A DNA stretch of 64,000 bases from Phylloscopus collybita (GCA_027886175.1 JAJNNQ010000142.1:2238501-2302500); one strand, 5' to 3'; shown: positions 1-14,100, counted from the stretch's first letter. Notes: generated from the sequence alone by a model not told the origin. Program-made: numbers and translations.

Positions 1-700
1 GAGGCATATTGCATCTGGGAGATATCCTCATTTGTATGGAATTTTAGTGGAATTAAAGTAGACAGAAGCCCAGTGGCAAGTAGTCAGCATTAAACACAAA
101 CAATGGCCCATTTCCATGGGAAACCAAAGCCTCCACCCCACGTTCCTGATGTCCGTTTTTAGGAGGCCTTTGGCACTACAAGAGCAGACAAACGTCCAAC
201 TGGTGACATATTGCATCTGGGAGATATCCTCATATGTATGTAATTTCAGTAGCCATAAGCCCAGTGGCAGGCAGACAGCATTAGACACGAACGCTGGCCC
301 TTTTCCATGGGAAACCAAAGTCTCCACACCAGGCTCCTCATGTCAATTTGTAGGAGGCCTTTGGCACTACAGGGGCAGACAAACTTCCATCAGGTGGTTG
401 ATTGCATCGGCGAGATTTCCAAATTTCTTTGGAATTTCAGTAGGCAGAAGCCCAGTGGCAGGCAGACAGCATTAGACACGAACGCTGGCCCTTTTCCATG
501 GGAAAACAAAGTCTCCACCCCTGGTTCCTGATGTCAGTATTTTAGGAGGGCTTTGGTACTACAAGGGCAGAGAATCTTCCATCTGGTTGTAGATTGCGCC
601 TGGGAGATATCCTCATTTCTATGAAATTTTAGTGGAATTTAAGTAGGAAGAAGCCCAGTGGCAAAGAGACAGCATTAAGCACCAAAGGTGGCCCTTTTCC
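1..700 (-). repeat. Diverged monomers at the left edge
   Basis: Between three and four satellite monomers that do not fall into the HOR register seen further right. They include types with GGCATATTGCATCTGG and CATCGGCGAGATTTCC that are rare elsewhere. No non-satellite sequence is visible. The window edge cuts the first monomer. Confidence 0.8.
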
Positions 701-2817
701 ATGGGAAACCAAAGCATCCTCTCCAGATTCCTGATGTCAGTTTGTAGGAGGCTGTTGGCATTACAAGGGCAGACAAACTTTCAGCTGGTGGAAGACTCCA
801 TCTGGGAGATATCCTAATTTGTATGGAATTTTACTAGGCATAAGCCCAGTGGCAGGAACATAGCATTATACACAAACGGTGGCCCATTTCCATGGGAAAC
901 CAAAGTCTCCACAGCACGTTCCTGATGTCAGTTTTTAGGAGGCCTTTGGCACTACGAGGGCAGACAAACTTCCACCTGGTGGTAGATTCCATCTGGGAGA
1001 TATCCTCATTTGTGAGGAATTTCAGCAGGCATAACCCCAGTGCCAGGCAGACAGCATTAGACACGAACGGTGGCCATTTTCCGTGGGAAACCAAAATCTC
1101 CACCCCACGTTGCTGATGTCACTTTGTAGGAGGCATTTTCCAATATAAGGGCAGAGAAACTTCCATCTGGTTGTCGATTTCACCTGGGAGATATCGTCAT
1201 TTGTATGGAATTTTAGTGGAATTTTAGTAGGAAGAAGCTTAGTGGCAGGTCGACAGCATTAGACAGGAACGGTGGCTCATTTCTATGGGAAACCAAAGTC
1301 TCCACACCACGTAACCGATGTCCGTTTCTAGGAGGCCTTTGGCACTACAAGGGCAGACAAACTTCCACCTTGTGGTAGATTGCACCTTGGAGATATCCTC
1401 ATTTGTATGGAACTTCAGCAGTCATAACCACAGTGCCAGGCAGACAGCATTAGACACGAACGCTGACCCATTTCCAAGGGAAACCGAAGTCTCCACCCCA
1501 GGTTCCTAATGTCAGTTTCTGGGAAGCCTTTGGCACTACAGGGGCAGACAATCTTCCGTCAGGTGGTTTATTGCATCAGAGAGATTTCCAAATTTCTTTG
1601 GAATTTCAGCGGGCAGTAGCCCAGCGGCAGGCAGACAGCATTAGACACGAACCGTGGCCCATTTCCTTGGGAAACCAAAGTCTTCACCCCACGTTCCTGA
1701 TGTCAGTTTTTAGAAGGCCTTTGGCACTACAAGGGCAGACAAACTTCCAACGAGCGGTAGATTCCATCTGGGAGATATCCTCATTTGTGAGGGATTTCAG
1801 CAGGCATAACCCCAGTGCCAGGCAGACAGCATTAGACACGAACGGTGGCCCTTTTCCATGGGAAACCAAAATCTCCACCCCACGTTGCTGATGTCACTAT
1901 CTAGGAGGCATTTTCCAATATAAGGGCAGAGAAACTTCCATCTGGTTGTTGATTGCACCTGGGAGATATCCTCATTTGTATGGAATTTCAGCACGTAGAA
2001 ACCCAGTGGCAGGCAGACAGCATAAGACACGAACGGTGGCCCATTTCTAAGGGAAACCAAAGTCTCCACCCCACGTTCCTATTGTGCGTTTCTAGGAGGC
2101 CTTTGGCACTACAAGGGCAGACAAACTTCCACCTGGTGGTAGATTGCACCTGGGAGATATCCTCATTTGTATGGAACCTCTGCAGTCCTAACTACAGTGC
2201 CAGGCAGACAGCATTAGTCACGAACGGTGGTCCTTTTCCATGGGAAACCAAAGTCTCCACACAACGTTCCCGATGTCAGGTTTTAGGAGACCTTTGGCAG
2301 TACAAGGGCAGACAATCATCCGTCTGGTGGTTGATTGCATCGGGGAGATATCCTCATTTGTATGGAATTTCAGCAGGTAGAAGCCCAGTGGCACTCAGAC
2401 AGCATTAGACACGAACAGTGGCCCTTTTCCATGGAAAAAGAAATTATCCATCCTATGTTCCTGATGTCAGTTTGAAGGAGGCCTTTGGTACTACAAGGGC
2501 AGACAAACTTCCAACTGGCGGTAGATTGCACCTCGGAGATGTCCTCATTTGTATGGAATTTTAGTGGTATTTTAGTACTCAGCAGCCCAGACAGACAGCA
2601 TTAAACATGAACGGTGGGCCTTTTCCATAGGAAACCAAAGTCTCCAGGTGAGGTTCCGAATGTCAGTTTGAAGGAGGCCTTTGTCACTGCAAGAGCAGAC
2701 AAACTTCCATCTGGTGGCATATTGCGTCTGGGAGATATCCTCATTTGTATGTAATTTCAGTAGTCATAAGCCCAGTGGCAAGGGGGCAGTATTAAACACC
2801 AAGGGTGTCCTGTTTCC
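701..2817 (-). repeat. Shortened copy of the left HOR (L1)
   Basis: Starts with the landmark monomer carrying CAAAGCATCCTCTCCAG (CAAAGCGTCCTCTCCAG in later copies). It ends where the same landmark returns at 2,818, after 2,117 bp, or about 11 monomers. The 892 monomer already has the GTGAGGAATTTCAGCAGGC type that lies much later in the full copies, so several intervening monomers are missing. Its last third (about 1,953-2,817) matches the equivalent parts of the third and fourth copies closely. It is more diverged than L2-L4. Confidence 0.7.
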
Positions 2818-5800
2818 ATGGGAAACCAAAGCGTCCTCTCCAGATTCCTGATGTCTGTTTGTAGGAGGCCATTGGCATTAAAAGGGTAGACAAACTTTCA
2901 ACTGGTAGTAGACTCCATCTGGGAGATATCCTCATTTGTATGGAATTTTACTAGGCATAAGCCCAGTGGCAGGCACATAGCATTAGACACAAACGGTGGC
3001 CCATTTCCATGGGAAACCAAAGTCTCCACCCCACGTTCCTGATGTCAGTTTTTAGAAGGCTTTTGGCACTACAAGGGCAGGCAAACTTCCACCTGGTGGT
3101 AGATTGCACCTGGGAGATATCCTCATTTGTATGGAACTTCAGCAGTCATAACCACAGTGCCAGGCAGACAGCATTAGACGCGAACGGTGGTCGTTTTCCA
3201 TGGGAAACCAAAGTCTCCACCCTAGGTTCCTGATGTCAGTTTGTAGGAGGCCTTTGGAACCACAAGGGCAAAGAAACTTCCATCTGGTGTTAGATTTCAC
3301 CTGGGTGATATTCTCATTTGTATGGAATTTTAGTGGAATTTTAGTAGGCAGAATCCCAGCGGCAGGAAGACAGCATTAGACACGAAGGGTGACCCATTTC
3401 CTTGGGAAACCAAAGTCTCCACCCCACGATCCTAATGTCATTTTCTAGGAGGCCTCTGGCACTACAAGAGGAGACAAACTTCCAACTGGTGGCATATTGC
3501 ATCTGGGAGATATCCTCATTTGTATGTAATTTTAGTAGCCATAAGCCCACTGGCAGTCAGACAGCATTAGACACGAACGGTGTCCCTTTTCCATGGGAAA
3601 CCAAAGTCTCTGCCCCAAATTCCTGATGTCAATTTGTATGAAGCCTCTTGCTCTACAGGGGCCGACAAACTTCCATCTGGTTGTAGATTGCACCTGGGAG
3701 ACATCCTCATTTGTATGGAATTTTAGTGGAATTTTAATAGGCGGAAGCCTAGTGGCAGGCACACATTAGACACTAACGGTGGCCCATTTCCATGGGAAAC
3801 CAAAGTCTCCACTCCAGGTTCCTGATGTCAGTTTGTAAGAGGCCTTTGGCACTACAAGGGCAGACAAAGTTTTGTCTGGTGGTTGATTGCATCGAGGAGA
3901 TATCCTCATTTGTATGGAATTTCAGCAGGCAGAAGCCCAGTGGCAGGCAGACAGCATTAGACACGAACAGTGGACCTTTTCAATGGGAAACCAAAGTCTC
4001 CACCTCACGTTCCTGATGTCAGTTTGTAGGAGGCCTTTGGAACTACAAGGGCAGACAAAATTCCATCTGGTGGTAAATTGCACCTGGGAGATATCCTCAT
4101 TTGTATAGAATTATAGAGGAATTTAATTGCGCAGAATCCCAGCGACAGGTAGACAGAATTAGACATGAATAGTGGCCCTTTTCTAGGGGAAAACAAAGCC
4201 TCCAGGCCAGGTTCCTGATGTCAGTTTTTAGGAGGCCTTTGGCACTACAAGAACAGACAAACTTCCAACTAGTGGCATATTGCAGCTTGGAGATATACTC
4301 ATTTGTATGGAATTTTAGTGGAATTAAAGCAGGCAGAAGCGCAGTGTCAAGAAAACAGCATTGAAAACCAACGGTGGCCCATTTCTATGGGAAACCAAAG
4401 TCTCCACCCCACGTTCCTGATGTCCGTTTCTAGGAGGCTTTTGGCACTACAAGAGCAGACAAACTTCCAACTGGTGGCATATTGCATCGGGGAGATATCC
4501 TCATTTGTATGTAATTTTAGTGGAATTTTAGTAGGCATAAGCCCAGTGTATGGCAGACAGCATTAGACACGAACGGTGACCCATTTCTAAGGGAAACCAA
4601 AGTCTCCACCCCACGTTCCTGATGTCCGTTTCTAGGAGGGCTTTGGCACTACAAGGGCAGACAAACTTCCACCTGGTGGTAGATTTCACCTGGGAGATAT
4701 CCTCATTTCTATGGAACTTCAGCAGTCATAGCCACAGTGCCAGGCAGACAGCATTAGACGCGAACGGTGGCCCATTTCTTTGGGAAACCAAAGTCTCCAC
4801 CGCACGTTCCTGATGTCAGTTTTTAGGAGGCCTTTGGCACTACAAGGGCAGACAAACTTCCAACGGGTGGTAGATTGCACCTGGGAGACATCCTCATTTG
4901 TGAGGGATTTCAGCAGGCATAACCCCAGTGCCAGGCAGACAGCATTAGACACGAACGGTGGCCCTTTTCCGTGGGAAACCAAAATCTCCACCCCACGTTG
5001 CTGATGTCACTTTGTAGGAGGCATTTTCCAATATAAGGGCAGAGAAACTTCCATCTGGTTGTCGATTGCACCTGGGAGATATCCTCATTTCTATTGAATT
5101 TTAGTGGAATTTTAGTAGGAAGAAGCCCAGTGGCAGGCAGACAGTATTAGACACGAACGGTGGCTCATTTCTATGGGAAACCAAAGTCTCCACACCACGT
5201 ACCCGCTGTCCATTTCTAGGAGACCTTTGGCACTACAAGGGCAGACAAACTTCCACCTTGTGGTAGATTGCACCTGGGAGATATCCTCATTTGTATGCAA
5301 CTTCAGCAGTCCTAACTACAGTGCCAGGCAGACAGCATTAGTCACGAACGGTGGTCCTTTTCCATGGGAAACCAAAGTCTCCACACAACGTTCCCGATGT
5401 CAGGTTTTAGGAGACCTTTGGCAGTACAAGGGCAGACAATCTTCCGTCTGGTGGTTGATTGCATCGGGGAGATATCCTCATTTGTATGGAATTTCAGCAG
5501 GTAGAAGCCCAGTGGCAGGCAGACAGCATTAGACATGAACGGTGGCCCTTTTCCTATGGGCAACCAAAGTCTCCATGCCACGTTCCTGAAGTCAGGTTTT
5601 AGGAGACCTTTGGCAGTACAAGGGCAGACAAACTTCCATCTGGTGGGAAATTCTATTTGGGAGATAACCTCATTTGTAGGGAATATTAGTAGGCATATGC
5701 CCACTGGCACTCAGACAGCATTAGACACGAACAGTGGCCCTTTTCCATGGAAAAAGAAATTTTCCATCCTATGTTCCTGATGTCAGTTTGAAGGAGGCCT

Positions 5801-6133
5801 TTGGTACTACAAGGGCAGACAAACTTCCAACTGGCGGTAGATTGCACCTCGGAGATGTCCTCATTTGTATGGAATTTTAGTGGTATTTTAGTACTCAGAA
5901 GCCCAGACAGACAGCATTAAACATGAACGGTGGGCCTTTTCCATAGGAAACCAAAGTCTCCAGGTGAGGTTCCGAATGTCAGTTTGAAGGAGGCCTTTGT
6001 CACTGCAAGAGCAGACAAACTTCCATCTGGTGGCATATTGCGTCTGGGAGATATCCTCATTTGTATGTAATTTCAGTAGTCATAAGCCCAGTGGCAAGGG
6101 GGCAGTATTAAACACCAAGGGTGTCCTGTTTCC
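2818..6133 (-). repeat. Left HOR copy L2, 3,316 bp (about 17 monomers)
   Basis: Bounded by the CAAAGCGTCCTCTCCAG landmark monomer at 2,818 and 6,134. The length fits 17 monomers with about six of the 202-bp class. Compared with the next copy it has one additional 202-bp monomer (about 4,600-4,800) and lacks a two-monomer segment of 383 bp. The missing segment was joined out near 5,301-5,315, where CTTCAGCAGTC runs directly into CTAACTACAG. Copies L1, L3 and L4 have that segment, so the absence is a deletion here. Confidence 0.9.
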
Positions 6134-9100
6134 ATGGGAAACCAAAGCGTCCTCTCCAGATTCCTGATGTCAGTTTGTAGGAGGCCATTGGCATTAAAAG
6201 GGTAGACAAACTTTCAACTGGTAGTAGACTCCATCTGGGAGATATCCTCATTTGTATGGAATTTTACTAGGCATAAGCCCAGTGGCAGGCACATAGCATT
6301 AGACACAAACGGTGGCCCATTTCCATGGGAAACCAAAGTCTCCACCCCACGTTCCTGATGTCAGTTTTTAGGAGGCCTTTGGCACTACAAGGGCAGGCAA
6401 ACTTCCACCTGGTGGTAGATTTCACCTGGGAGATATCCTCATTTGTATGGAACTTCAGCAGTCATAACCACAGTGCCAGGCAGACAGCATTAGACGCGAA
6501 CGGTGGTCCTTTTCCATGGGAAACCAAAGTCTCCACCCTAGGTTCCTGATGTCAGTTTGTAGGAGGCCTTTGGAACCACAAGGGCAAAGAAACTTCCATC
6601 TGGTGTTAGATTTCACCTGGGAGATATTCTCATTTGTATGGAATTTTAGTGGAATTTTAGTAGGCAGAATCCCAGCGGCAGGAAGACAGCATTAGACACG
6701 AACGGTGACCCATTTCCTTGGGAAACCAAAGTCTCCACCCCACGATCCTAATGTCATTTTCTAGGAGGCCTCTGGCACTACAAGAGGAGACAAACTTCCA
6801 ACTGGTGGCATATTGCATCTGGGAGATATCCTCATTTGTATGTAATTTTAGTAGCCATAAGCCCACTGGCAGTCAGACAGCATTAGACACGAACGGTGTC
6901 CCTTTTCCATGGGAAACCAAAGTCTCTGCCCCAGATTCCTGATGTCAATTTGTATGAAGCCTCTTGCTCTACAGGGGCCGACAAACTTCCATCTGGTTGT
7001 AGATTGCACCTGGGAGACATCCTCATTTGTATGGAATTTTAGTGGAATTTTAATAGGCGGAAGCCTAGTGGCAGGCACACATTAGACACTAACGGTGGCC
7101 CATTTCCATGGGAAACCAAAGTCTCCACTCCAGGTTCCTGATGTCAGTTTGTAGGAGGCCTTTGGCACTACAAGGGCCGACAAAGTTTTGTCTGGTGGTT
7201 GATTGCATCGAGGAGGTATCCTCATTTGTATGGAATTTCAGCAGGCAGAAGCCCAGTGGCAGGCAGACAGCATTAGACACGAACAGTGGACCTTTTCAAT
7301 GGGAAACCAAAGTCTCCACCTCACGTTCCTGATGTCAGTTTGTAGGAGGCCTTTGGAACTACAAGGGCAGACAAAATTCCATCTGGTGGTAAATTGCACC
7401 TGGGAGATATCCTCATTTGTATAGAATTATAGAGGAATTTAATTGCGCAGAATCCCAGCGACAGGTAGACAGAATTGGACATGAATAGTGGCCCTTTTCT
7501 AGGGGAAAACAAAGCCTCCAGGCCAGGTTCCTGATGTCAGTTTTTAGGAGGCCTTTGGCACTTCAAGAACAGACAAACTTCCAACTAGTGGCATATTGCA
7601 GCTTGGAGATATACTCATTTGTATGGAATTTTAGTGGAATTAAAGCAGGCAGAAGCGCAGTGTCAAGAAAACAGCATTGAAAACCAACGGTGGCCCATTT
7701 CTATGGGAAACCAAAGTCTCCACCCCACGTTCCTGATGTCCGTTTCTAGGAGGCTTTTGGCACTACAAGAGCAGACAAACTTCCAACTGGTGGCATATTG
7801 CATCGGGGAGATATCCTCATTTCTATGGAACTTCAGCAGTCATAGCCACAGTGCCAGACAGACAGCATTAGACGCGAACGGTGGCCCATTTCTTTGGGAA
7901 ACCAAAGTCTCCACCGCACGTTCCTGATGTCAGTTTTTAGGAGGCCTTTGGCACTACAAGGGCAGACAAACTTCCAACGGGTGGTAGATTGCACCTGGGA
8001 GACATCCTCATTTGTGAGGGATTTCAGCAGGCATAACCCCAGTGCCAGGCAGACAGCATTAGGCACGAACGGTGGCCCTTTTCCGTGGGAAACCAAAATC
8101 TCCACCCCACGTTGCTGATGTCACTTTGTAGGAGGCATTTTCCAATATAAGGGCAGAGAAATTTCCATCTGGTTGTCGATTGCACCTGGGAGATATCCTC
8201 ATTTCTATTGAATTTTAGTGGAATTTTAGTAGGAAGAAGCCCAGTGGCAGGCAGACAGTATTAGACACGAACGGTGGCTCATTTCTATGGGAAACCAAAG
8301 TCTCCACACCACGTACCCACTGTCCATTTCTAGGAGACCTTTGGCACTACAAGGGCAGACAAACTTCCACCTTGTGGTAGATTGCACCTTGGAGATATCC
8401 TCATTTGTATGCAACTTCAGCAGTCATAACCACAGTGCCAGGCAGACAGCATTAGACGGAAAACGGCGGTCCTTTTCCATGGGAAACCAAAGTCTCCACA
8501 CCACGTACCGGATGTCAGGTTTTAGGAGGCATTTGGCAGTACAAGGGCAGACAAACTTCCGTCTGGTGGTTGATTGCATCGGGGAGATATCCTCATTTGT
8601 ATGGAATTTCAGCACGTAGAAACCCAGTGGCAGGCAGACAGCATAAGACACGAACGGTGGCCCATTTCTAAGGGAAACCAAAGTCTCCACCCCACGTTCC
8701 TGTTGTCCGTTTCTAGGAGGCCTTTGGCACTACAAGGGCAGACAAACTTCCACCTGGTGGTAGATTGCACCTGGGAGATATCCTCATTTGTATGGAACCT
8801 CTGCAGTCCTAACTACAGTGCCAGGCAGACAGCATTAGTCACGAACGGTGGTCCTTTTCCATGGGAAACCAAAGTCTCCACACAACGTTCCCGATGTCAG
8901 GTTTTAGGAGACCTTTGGCAGTACAAGGGCAGACAATCTTCCGTCTGGTGGTTGATTGCATCGGGGAGATATCCTCATTTGTATGGAATTTCAGCAGGTA
9001 GAAGCCCAGTGGCAGGCAGACAGCATTAGACATGAACGGTGGCCCTTTTCCTATGGGCAACCAAAGTCTCCATGCCACGTTCCTGAAGTCAGGTTTTAGG

Positions 9101-9630
9101 AGACCTTTGGCAGTACAAGGGCAGACAAACTTCCATCTGGTGGGAAATTCTATTTGGGAGATAACCTCATTTGTAGGGAATATTAGTAGGCATATGCCCA
9201 CTGGCACTCAGACAGCATTAGACACGAACAGTGGCCCTTTTCCATGGAAAAAGAAATTATCCATCCTATGTTCCTGATGTCAGTTTGAAGGAGGCCTTTG
9301 GCACTACAAGGGCAGACAAACTTCCAACTGGCGGTAGATTGCACCTCGGAGATGTCCTCATTTGTATGGAATTTTAGTGGTATTTTAGTACTCAGCAGCC
9401 CAGACAGACAGCATTAAACATGAACGGTGGGCCTTTTCCATAGGAAACCAAAGTCTCCAGGTGAGGTTCCGAATGTCAGTTTGAAGGAGGCCTTTGTCAC
9501 TGCAAGAGCAGACAAACTTCCATCTGGTGGCATATTGCGTCTGGGAGATATCCTCATTTGTATGTAATTTCAGTAGTCATAAGCCCAGTGGCAAGGGGGC
9601 AGTATTAAACACCAAGGGTGTCCTGTTTCC
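6134..9630 (-). repeat. Left HOR copy L3, 3,497 bp (about 18 monomers)
   Basis: Nearly identical to L2 from 6,134 to about 7,800 (constant offset of 3,316 bp). A 202-bp monomer is then missing, leaving a hybrid monomer at 7,807-7,822 joined inside GGGAGATATCCTCATTT. The offset falls to 3,114. After about 8,420 it carries the 383-bp two-monomer segment absent from L2 and the offset becomes 3,497. The net length of 3,316 - 202 + 383 is exactly the observed 3,497. Confidence 0.9.
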
Positions 9631-12600
9631 ATGGGAAACCAAAGCGTCCTCTCCAGATTCCTGATGTCAGTTTGTAGGAGGCCATTGGCATTAAAAGGGT
9701 AGACAAACTTTCAACTGGTAGTAGACTCCATCTGGGAGATATCCTCATTTGTATGGAATTTTACTAGGCATAAGCCCAGTGGCAGGCACATAGCATTAGA
9801 CACAAACGGTGGCCCATTTCCATGGGAAACCAAAGTCTCCACCCCACGTTCCTGATGTCAGTTTTTAGGAGGCCTTTGGCACTACAAGGGCAGGCAAACT
9901 TCCACCTGGTGGTAGATTTCACCTGGGAGATATCCTCATTTGTATGGAACTTCAGCAGTCATAACCACAGTGCCAGGCAGACAGCATTAGACGCGAACGG
10001 TGGTCCTTTTCCATGGGAAACCAAAGTCTCCACCCTAGGTTCCTGATGTCAGTTTGTAGGAGGCCTTTGGAACCACAAGGGCAAAGAAACTTCCATCTGG
10101 TGTTAGATTTCACCTGGGAGATATTCTCATTTGAATGGAATTTTAGTGGAATTTTAGTAGGCAGAATCCCAGCGGCAGGAAGACAGCATTAGACACGAAC
10201 GGTGACCCATTTCCTTGAGAAACCAAAGTCTCCACCCCACGATCCTAATGTCATTTTCTAGGAGGCCTCTGGCACTACAAGAGGAGACAAACTTCCAACT
10301 GGTGGCATATTGCATCTGGGACATATCCTCATTTGTATGTAATTTTAGTAGCCATAAGCCCACTGGCAGTCAGACAGCATTAGACACGAACGGTGTCCCT
10401 TTTCCATGGGAAACCAAAGTCTCTGCCCCAGATTCCTGATATCAATTTGTATGAAGCCTCTTGCTCTACAGGGGCCGACAAACTTCCATCTGGTTGTAGA
10501 TTGCACCTGGGAGACATCCTCATTTGTATGGAATTTTAGTGGAATTTTAATAGGCGGAAGCCTAGTGGCAGGCACACATTAGACACTAACGGTGGCCCAT
10601 TTCCATGGGAAACCAAAGTCTCCACTCCAGGTTCCTGATGTCAGTTTGTAGGAGGCCTTTGGCACTACAAGGGCCGACAAAGTTTTGTCTGGTGGTTGAT
10701 TGCATCGAGGAGGTATCCTCATTTGTATGGAATTTCAGCAGGCAGAAGCCCAGTGGCAGGCAGACAGCATTAGACACGAACAGTGGACCTTTTCAATGGG
10801 AAACCAAAGTCTCCACCTCACGTTCCTGATGTCAGTTTGTAGGAGGCCTTTGGAACTACAAGGGAAGACAAAATTCCATCTGGTGGTAAATTGCACCTGG
10901 GAGATATCCTCATTTGTATAGAATTATAGAGGAATTTAATTGCGCAGAATCCCAGCGACAGGTAGACAGAATTAGACATGAATAGTGGCCCTTTTCTAGG
11001 GGAAAACAAAGCCTCCAGGCCAGGTTCCTGATGTCAGTTTTTAGGAGGCCTTTGGCACTACAAGAACAGACAAACTTCCAACTAGTGGCATATTGCAGCT
11101 TGGAGATATACTCATTTGTATGGAATTTTAGTGGAATTAAAGCAGGCAGAAGCGCAGTGTCAAGAAAACAGCATTGAAAACCAACGGTGGCCCATTTCTA
11201 TGGGAAACCAAAGTCTCCACCCCACGTTCCTGATGTCCGTTTCTAGGAGGCTTTTGGCACTACAAGAGCAGACAAACTTCCAACTGGTGGCATATTGCAT
11301 CGGGGAGATATCCTCATTTCTATGGAACTTCAGCAGTCATAGCCACAGTGCCAGACAGACAGCATTAGACGCGAACGGTGGCCCATTTCTTTGGGAAACC
11401 AAAGTCTCCACCGCACGTTCCTGATGTCAGTTTTTAGGAGGGCTTTGGCACTACAAGGGCAGACAAACTTCCACCTGGTGGTAGATTTCACCTGGGAGAT
11501 ATCCTCATTTCTATGGAACTTCAGCAGTCATAGCCACAGTGCCAGGCAGACAGCATTAGACGCGAACGGTGGCCCATTTCTTTGGGAAACCAAAGTCTCC
11601 ACCGCATGTTCCTGATGTCAGTTTTTAGGAGGCCTTTGGCACTACAATGGCAGACAAACTTCCAACGGGTGGTAGATTGCACCTGGGAGACATCCTCATT
11701 TGTGAGGGATTTCAGCAGGCATAACCCCAGTGCCAGGCAGACAGCATTAGACACGAACGGTGGCCCTTTTCCGTGGGAAACCAAAATCTCCACCCCACGT
11801 TGCTGATGTCACTTTGTAGGAGGCATTTTCCAATATAAGGGCAGAGAAATTTCCATCTGGTTGTCGATTGCACCTGGGAGATATCCTCATTTCTATTGAA
11901 TTTTAGTGGAATTTTAGTAGGAAGAAGCCCAGTGGCAGGCAGACAGTATTAGACACGAACGGTGGCTCATTTCTATGGGAAACCAAAGTCTCCACACCAC
12001 GTACCCACTGTCCATTTCTAGGAGATCTTTGGCACTACAAGGGCAGACAAACTTCCACCTTGTGGTAGATTGCACCTTGGAGATATCCTCATTTGTATGC
12101 AACTTCAGCAGTCATAACCACAGTGCCAGGCAGACAGCATTAGACGGGAACGGCGGTCCTTTTCCATGGGAAACCAAAGTCTCCACACCACGTACCGGAT
12201 GTCAGGTTTTAGGAGGCATTTGGCAGTACAAGGGCAGACAAACTTCCGTCTGGTGGTTGATTGCATCGGGGAGATATCCTCATTTGTATGGAATTTCAGC
12301 ACGTAGAAACCCAGTGGCAGGCAGACAGCATAAGACACGAACGGTGGCCCATTTCTAAGGGAAACCAAAGTCTCCACCCCACGTTCCTGTTGTCCGTTTC
12401 TAGGAGGCCTTTGGCATTACAAGGGCAGACAAACTTCCACCTGGTGGTAGATTGCACCTGGGAGATATCCTCATTTGTATGGAACCTCTGCAGTCCTAAC
12501 TACAGTGCCAGGCAGACAGCATTAGTCACGAACGGTGGTCCTTTTCCATGGGAAACCAAAGTCTCCACACAACGTTCCCGATGTCAGGTTTTAGGAGACC

Positions 12601-13125
12601 TTTGGCAGTACAAGGGCAGACAATCTTCCGTCTGGTGGTTGATTGCATCGGGGAGATATCCTCATTTGTATGGAATTTCAGCAGGTAGAAGCCCAGTGGC
12701 AGGCAGACAGCATTAGACATGAACGGTGGCCCTTTTCCATGGAAAAAGAAATTATCCATCCTATGTTCCTGATGTCAGTTTGAAGGAGGCCTTTGGTACT
12801 ACAAGGGCAGACAAACTTCCAACTGGCGGTAGATTGCACCTCGGAGATGTCCTCATTTGTATGGAATTTTAGTGGTATTTTAGTACTCAGCAGCCCAGAC
12901 AGACAGCATTAAACATGAACGGTGGGCCTTTTCCATAGGAAACCAAAGTCTCCAGGTGAGGTTCCGAATGTCAGTTTGAAGGAGGCCTTTGTCACTGCAA
13001 GAGCAGACAAACTTCCATCTGGTGGCATATTGCGTCTGGGAGATATCCTCATTTGTATGTAATTTCAGTAGTCATAAGCCCAGTGGCAAGGGGGCAGTAT
13101 TAAACACCAAGGGTGTCCTGTTTCC
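9631..13125 (-). repeat. Left HOR copy L4, 3,495 bp (about 18 monomers)
   Basis: Shares the hybrid monomer of L3, so the two copies are closely related. It differs by a 191-bp tandem duplication of one monomer (extra copy at about 11,391-11,581) and by loss of one 193-bp monomer near 12,721-12,740. There the NcoI-site block GGCCCTTTTCCATGG joins directly to AAAAAGAAATTATCC. The net length of 3,497 + 191 - 193 is exactly 3,495. Confidence 0.9.
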
Positions 13126-14100
13126 ATGGGAAACCAAAGCGTCCTCTCCAGATTCCTGATGTCAGTTTGTAGGAGGCCATTGGCATTAAAAGGGTAGACA
13201 AACTTTCAACTGGTAGTAGACTCCATCTGGGAGATATCCTCATTTGTATGGAATTTTACTAGGCATAAGCCCAGTGGCAGGCACATAGCATTAGACACAA
13301 ACGGTGGCCCATTTCCATGGGAAACCAAAGTCTCCACCCCACGTTCCTGATGTCAGTTTTTAGGAGGCCTTTGGCACTACAAGGGCAGGCAAACTTCCAC
13401 CTGGTGGTAGATTTCACCTGGGAGATATCCTCATTTGTATGGAACTTCAGCAGTCATAACCACAGTGCCAGGCAGACAGCATTAGACGCGAACGGTGGTC
13501 CTTTTCCATGGGAAACCAAAGTCTCCACCCTAGGTTCCTGATGTCAGTTTGTAGGAGGCCTTTGGAACCACAAGGGCAAAGAAACTTCCATCTGGTGTTA
13601 GATTTCACCTGGGAGATATTCTCATTTGAATGGAATTTTAGTGGAATTTTAGTAGGCAGAATCCCAGCGGCAGGAAGACAGCATTAGACACGAACGGTGA
13701 CCCATTTCCTTGGGAAACCAAAGTCTCCACCCCACGATCCTAATGTCATTTTCTAGGAGGCCTCTGGCACTACAAGAGGAGACAAACTTCCAACTGGTGG
13801 CATATTGCATCTGGGAGATATCCTCATTTGTATGTAATTTCAGTAGCCATAAGCCCAGTGGCAGGCAGACAGCATTAGACACGAACGGTTTCCCTTTTCC
13901 ATGGGAAACCAAAGTCTCTGCCCCAGATTCCTGATGTCAATTTGCATGAAGCCTTTTGCTCTACAGGGGCCGACAAACTTCCATCTGGTTGTAGATTGCA
14001 CCTGGGAGACATCCTCATTTGTATGGAATTTTAGTGGAATTTTAATAGGCGGAAGCCTAGTGGCAGGCACACATTAGACACTAACGGTGGCCCATTTCCA
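13126..14100 (-). repeat. Partial left HOR copy L5, fading into diverged satellite
   Basis: Begins with the same landmark as L2-L4 and follows L4 at an offset of 3,495 bp to about 13,840. It then picks up changes such as CAGTGGCAGGCAGAC in place of CACTGGCAGTCAGAC. From about 14,110 the next monomer is a different type (GATATCCTCCTTTGTATAG), so at least one monomer is missing relative to L4. The end is a gradual loss of similarity, so 14,100 is approximate. Confidence 0.7.

Noticed and set aside
8574..9029. 151-codon open frame on the plus strand, with relatives at 1,953 and 12,261
   Set aside because: Satellite translation in overlapping phases. The predicted residues repeat the monomer in different frames and there is no independent coding signal.
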